NCBI RefSeq assembly: GCF_000025985.1
Contig: NC_003228.3
Span: 1,798,001 to 1,862,000, forward strand
DNA length: 64,000 bases
Direction: 5' to 3'
DNA from: Bacteroides fragilis NCTC 9343
GTDB taxonomy: Bacteria > Bacteroidota > Bacteroidia > Bacteroidales > Bacteroidaceae
The translations under genes were made by a program, and so were the position numbers. Position 1 is the stretch's first letter; each line of letters opens with the position of its first letter. The notes beneath the pieces were generated by a model. The model worked only from the letters and a program-made list of their open reading frames with translations. It was not told where the DNA came from and did not search any database. This document shows positions 62,381 through 64,000 of the stretch, piece after piece.

Positions 62381-63616
62381 CTATTCTGTACGTTTACAAG
62401 AGTTTGCCATTAGGAATTCATTCAGGGAGTTTTCATAATTGCCTTGTAACAGGATATGGTGATTACCCAGTGGGTTTTTCAGGAAATAGTCGGCCGGTGT
62501 ATTCATCTTTACACGTACTTGTGTACGGCACATATTGATGTAATTGGTGTTTTCGGTCAGAGTTCCGGTAGACAGGTAATATTCGTCCAGGCATTCGCCA
62601 CCACATTTCACAATGGTGACATCTCCTTCCGGTAGCAGTCCTTGAATACCGATGCCGCTTTCTGTTTCAAAGTGATTACGAATGATGTAACGTTCGGTCT
62701 GTTTCATTCCGATTGTGCAATGGGCCAATATAATTTCGTTGTTACGGGCGTTTATCATCGAAGGATTTGCCATGAAACCCACTTTCCCGGTCAGTGCTTT
62801 AGCCACTAATAATGTAAATACGGATTGTAAGTCGCCTTCACATCCGGCAATGATCCCTTCGTCGTTCAACATGGCAAGGGCAAGACAGCCTGTAGTGCCT
62901 GTACGCTCTATCAGTTTGAAGCAGCTCACTGTCACTGCACTTAGTTTTTCTTCTTTACAGATTCGCTTAATGGCCCGATAGAGACGCATGGCTTTAATCA
63001 TATCTTCGGGAGTGCCTTCGCGGCAAGCCAGTGCCTGTGAAGCCACAGCGGCACACGAAGCGCCGACTTCGTTATCCTTAATCCGGTCATATACATCATA
63101 AATCCGTTCCAACGGGATGTCCAGATACTCGATCCCCCAACGTCGTTTTGCGAGCAGGTAGTCCACATTGCTTGCAATCAACCAGGAAGAGGGAGTGCCG
63201 ATCACCCCGATGCGGAGTCCTACCAACGAACGCTGCGCCTTGAAATTGGTATATAGTACCTGTATTCTCTGGACGATACTCATAAAGTCCCCGTGGAGGA
63301 TCTCACTCTTCATGCCCCGGCCGCGCAACCAGGAAGAGATTTCAAGCGCCGCCGCCAAGGAGTTTTGCATTCCGTCGGCCAGAATAATGGCAGGGCGGGG
63401 GAGCGATTCAAAGCATTGCATGACCAATCTTTCTACCCCTCCGGTAGCTATGAAGATGATGCTGAAATCATCTTTTGTCAACTGGTGGATGTCCCGGTAA
63501 TCGACAAACTTCACGGTGAAATATTTTTCCAGTTCACTAAGTACGGCTTCGTGCGAACTACGTATAGTTACCTGCTTATGCAGAATCGATGCAAATGTGA
63601 TTAGGTTTATGGTCAT
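62381..63616 (-). CDS. L-fucose/L-arabinose isomerase C-terminal-like protein
   Basis: 411 residues, soluble. The N-terminal half has alternating Rossmann-type strands (DFSIIFIATGGVERLVMQC, LRIGVIGTPSSWL); later LSAVTVSCFKLIERTGTTGC, AMLNDEGIIAGCEGDLQS and LAHCTIGM match the L-fucose isomerase C-terminal-like superfamily. Sugar isomerases of this fold use Glu/His to bind a metal; GCEGDL holds the likely Glu. It may isomerise a sugar or be a non-catalytic relative. It has a candidate -7 box TACATTTG upstream (63646-63653, minus). Confidence 0.7.
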   Translation of the reverse strand: MTINLITFASILHKQVTIRSSHEAVLSELEKYFTVKFVDYRDIHQLTKDDFSIIFIATGGVERLVMQCFESLPRPAIILADGMQNSLAAALEISSWLRGRGMKSEILHGDFMSIVQRIQVLYTNFKAQRSLVGLRIGVIGTPSSWLIASNVDYLLAKRRWGIEYLDIPLERIYDVYDRIKDNEVGASCAAVASQALACREGTPEDMIKAMRLYRAIKRICKEEKLSAVTVSCFKLIERTGTTGCLALAMLNDEGIIAGCEGDLQSVFTLLVAKALTGKVGFMANPSMINARNNEIILAHCTIGMKQTERYIIRNHFETESGIGIQGLLPEGDVTIVKCGGECLDEYYLSTGTLTENTNYINMCRTQVRVKMNTPADYFLKNPLGNHHILLQGNYENSLNEFLMANSCKRTE

Positions 63617-63645
63617 TATGTTATCGTTTTAGGTTTGTAGTTATA

Positions 63646-63653
63646 CAAATGTA
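63646..63653 (-). promoter_or_regulatory. Candidate -7 box for the isomerase-like gene
   Basis: Minus-strand TACATTTG fits TAnnTTTG, about 30 nt before the start codon. Confidence 0.45.
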
Positions 63654-63737
63654 TCGTTTTCCGTTGAGATTATCATAACGTTTTTAACCTTGATAAGGTT
63701 TTTAAAGTTTTTATGTCTTTGTGTCCGATTTATTATG

Positions 63738-63745
63738 TACATTTG
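63738..63745 (+). promoter_or_regulatory. Candidate -7 box for the aminotransferase gene
   Basis: Plus-strand TACATTTG, 42 nt before the ATG; TTTG at 63718-63721 lies 16 nt upstream, closer than the usual 19-21. Confidence 0.45.
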
Positions 63746-63786
63746 CCGCTCATATTTATTAATTGACCATTATATAATTAAAGATT

Positions 63787-64000
63787 ATGCCAACCATATC
63801 GATTCGCGGAACAGAGATGCCTGCATCTCCTATCAGAAAGCTGGCTCCCCTGGCAGATGCTGCCAAACAGCGGGGAATCCATGTATTTCACCTGAATATC
63901 GGACAGCCAGACCTGCCCACTCCTCAGGCCGCGATTGACGCGATACGCAACATCGACCGCAAGGTGCTCGAGTACAGCCCCAGTGCCGGTTATCGTAGCT
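63787..64000 (+). CDS. Class I/II aminotransferase, 5' end only
   Basis: The frame starts at ATG 63787 and is open at the window end, giving 71 residues: MPTISIRGTEMPASPIRKLA, then HVFHLNIGQPDLPTPQAAID and VLEYSPSAGY. 'LNIGQPDLPTP' and 'YSPSAGY' are the N-terminal substrate-arm motifs of PLP-dependent aspartate-type aminotransferases. The lysine that binds PLP is beyond the window, so activity cannot be assessed here. Confidence 0.88.
   Translation, partial: MPTISIRGTEMPASPIRKLAPLADAAKQRGIHVFHLNIGQPDLPTPQAAIDAIRNIDRKVLEYSPSAGYRS

Overview
The window reads as a chromosomal piece of a Bacteroides of the B. fragilis group, most likely B. fragilis itself. The grounds are the upxY/upxZ capsule regulators behind an invertible promoter, Bacteroides-type promoters (TTTG, about 20 nt, then TAnnTTTG), FimB/Mfa2 fimbriae, a DUF5106 thioredoxin-like lipoprotein, GldE next to ssb, and the AURKAIP1/COX24-like 30-residue protein typical of Bacteroidota. 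No tRNA, rRNA, CRISPR array or complete insertion sequence was seen.

Layout. 1-2570: the edge of a phase-variable type I restriction locus: the 3' end of one hsdS (+), a complete convergent hsdS (-) and a tyrosine recombinase (+). 2966-6280: four leftward cell-surface genes, with a transposase remnant between the third and fourth. 6751-8631: a leftward set of three small genes (Lin1244/Lin1753-type, SH3-like, and one broken by a 7-A tract). 8790-9024: an invertible promoter with perfect 24-bp arms; as assembled it fires leftward, so the capsule is OFF. 9220-24427: one capsular polysaccharide operon (upxY, upxZ, rmlA, rmlC, an HNH protein, ugd, UDP-glucuronate decarboxylase, flippase, glycosyltransferases, polymerase, epimerase/reductase, a 32-residue membrane protein, and the initiating sugar-1-phosphate transferase), ended by a strong bidirectional terminator. 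The middle of this operon is AT-rich, as is usual for exchanged capsule cassettes.

24486-34821 is core genome: RNase G, a 30-residue basic protein, HU, MutY, a serine-type sulfatase, SSB, GldE, a phosphopantetheinyl transferase, a large surface protein, and a YjdI/YjdJ pair whose acetyltransferase lacks any ATG. 35427-40038 is a four-gene fimbrial operon. 40091-45975 is a vitamin B12 uptake operon behind a cobalamin riboswitch (BtuB plus two beta-propeller lipoproteins). 45982-46723 is non-coding and contains a degenerate 22-bp tandem array; a second 22-bp array lies at 52361-52448.

46724-64000: a DUF5106 lipoprotein, a 612-residue unknown, a histidine kinase/response regulator pair, a transglutaminase-like protein, Wzi, a lipocalin-like lipoprotein, a DUF3805-like protein, an ABC-F ATPase, a PHP phosphatase, a GH16 glycosidase, a PL8 polysaccharide lyase, an isomerase-like protein and the start of an aminotransferase.

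How the parts work together: two separate DNA-inversion systems (restriction specificity and capsule promoter) lie within 9 kb, so this end of the window is specialised for surface and defence variation. The capsule genes would make a polymer from UDP-glucuronate/UDP-xylose, a dTDP-sugar and an amino-sugar primer. Wzi, which holds capsule at the cell surface, is encoded about 29 kb away in core DNA.
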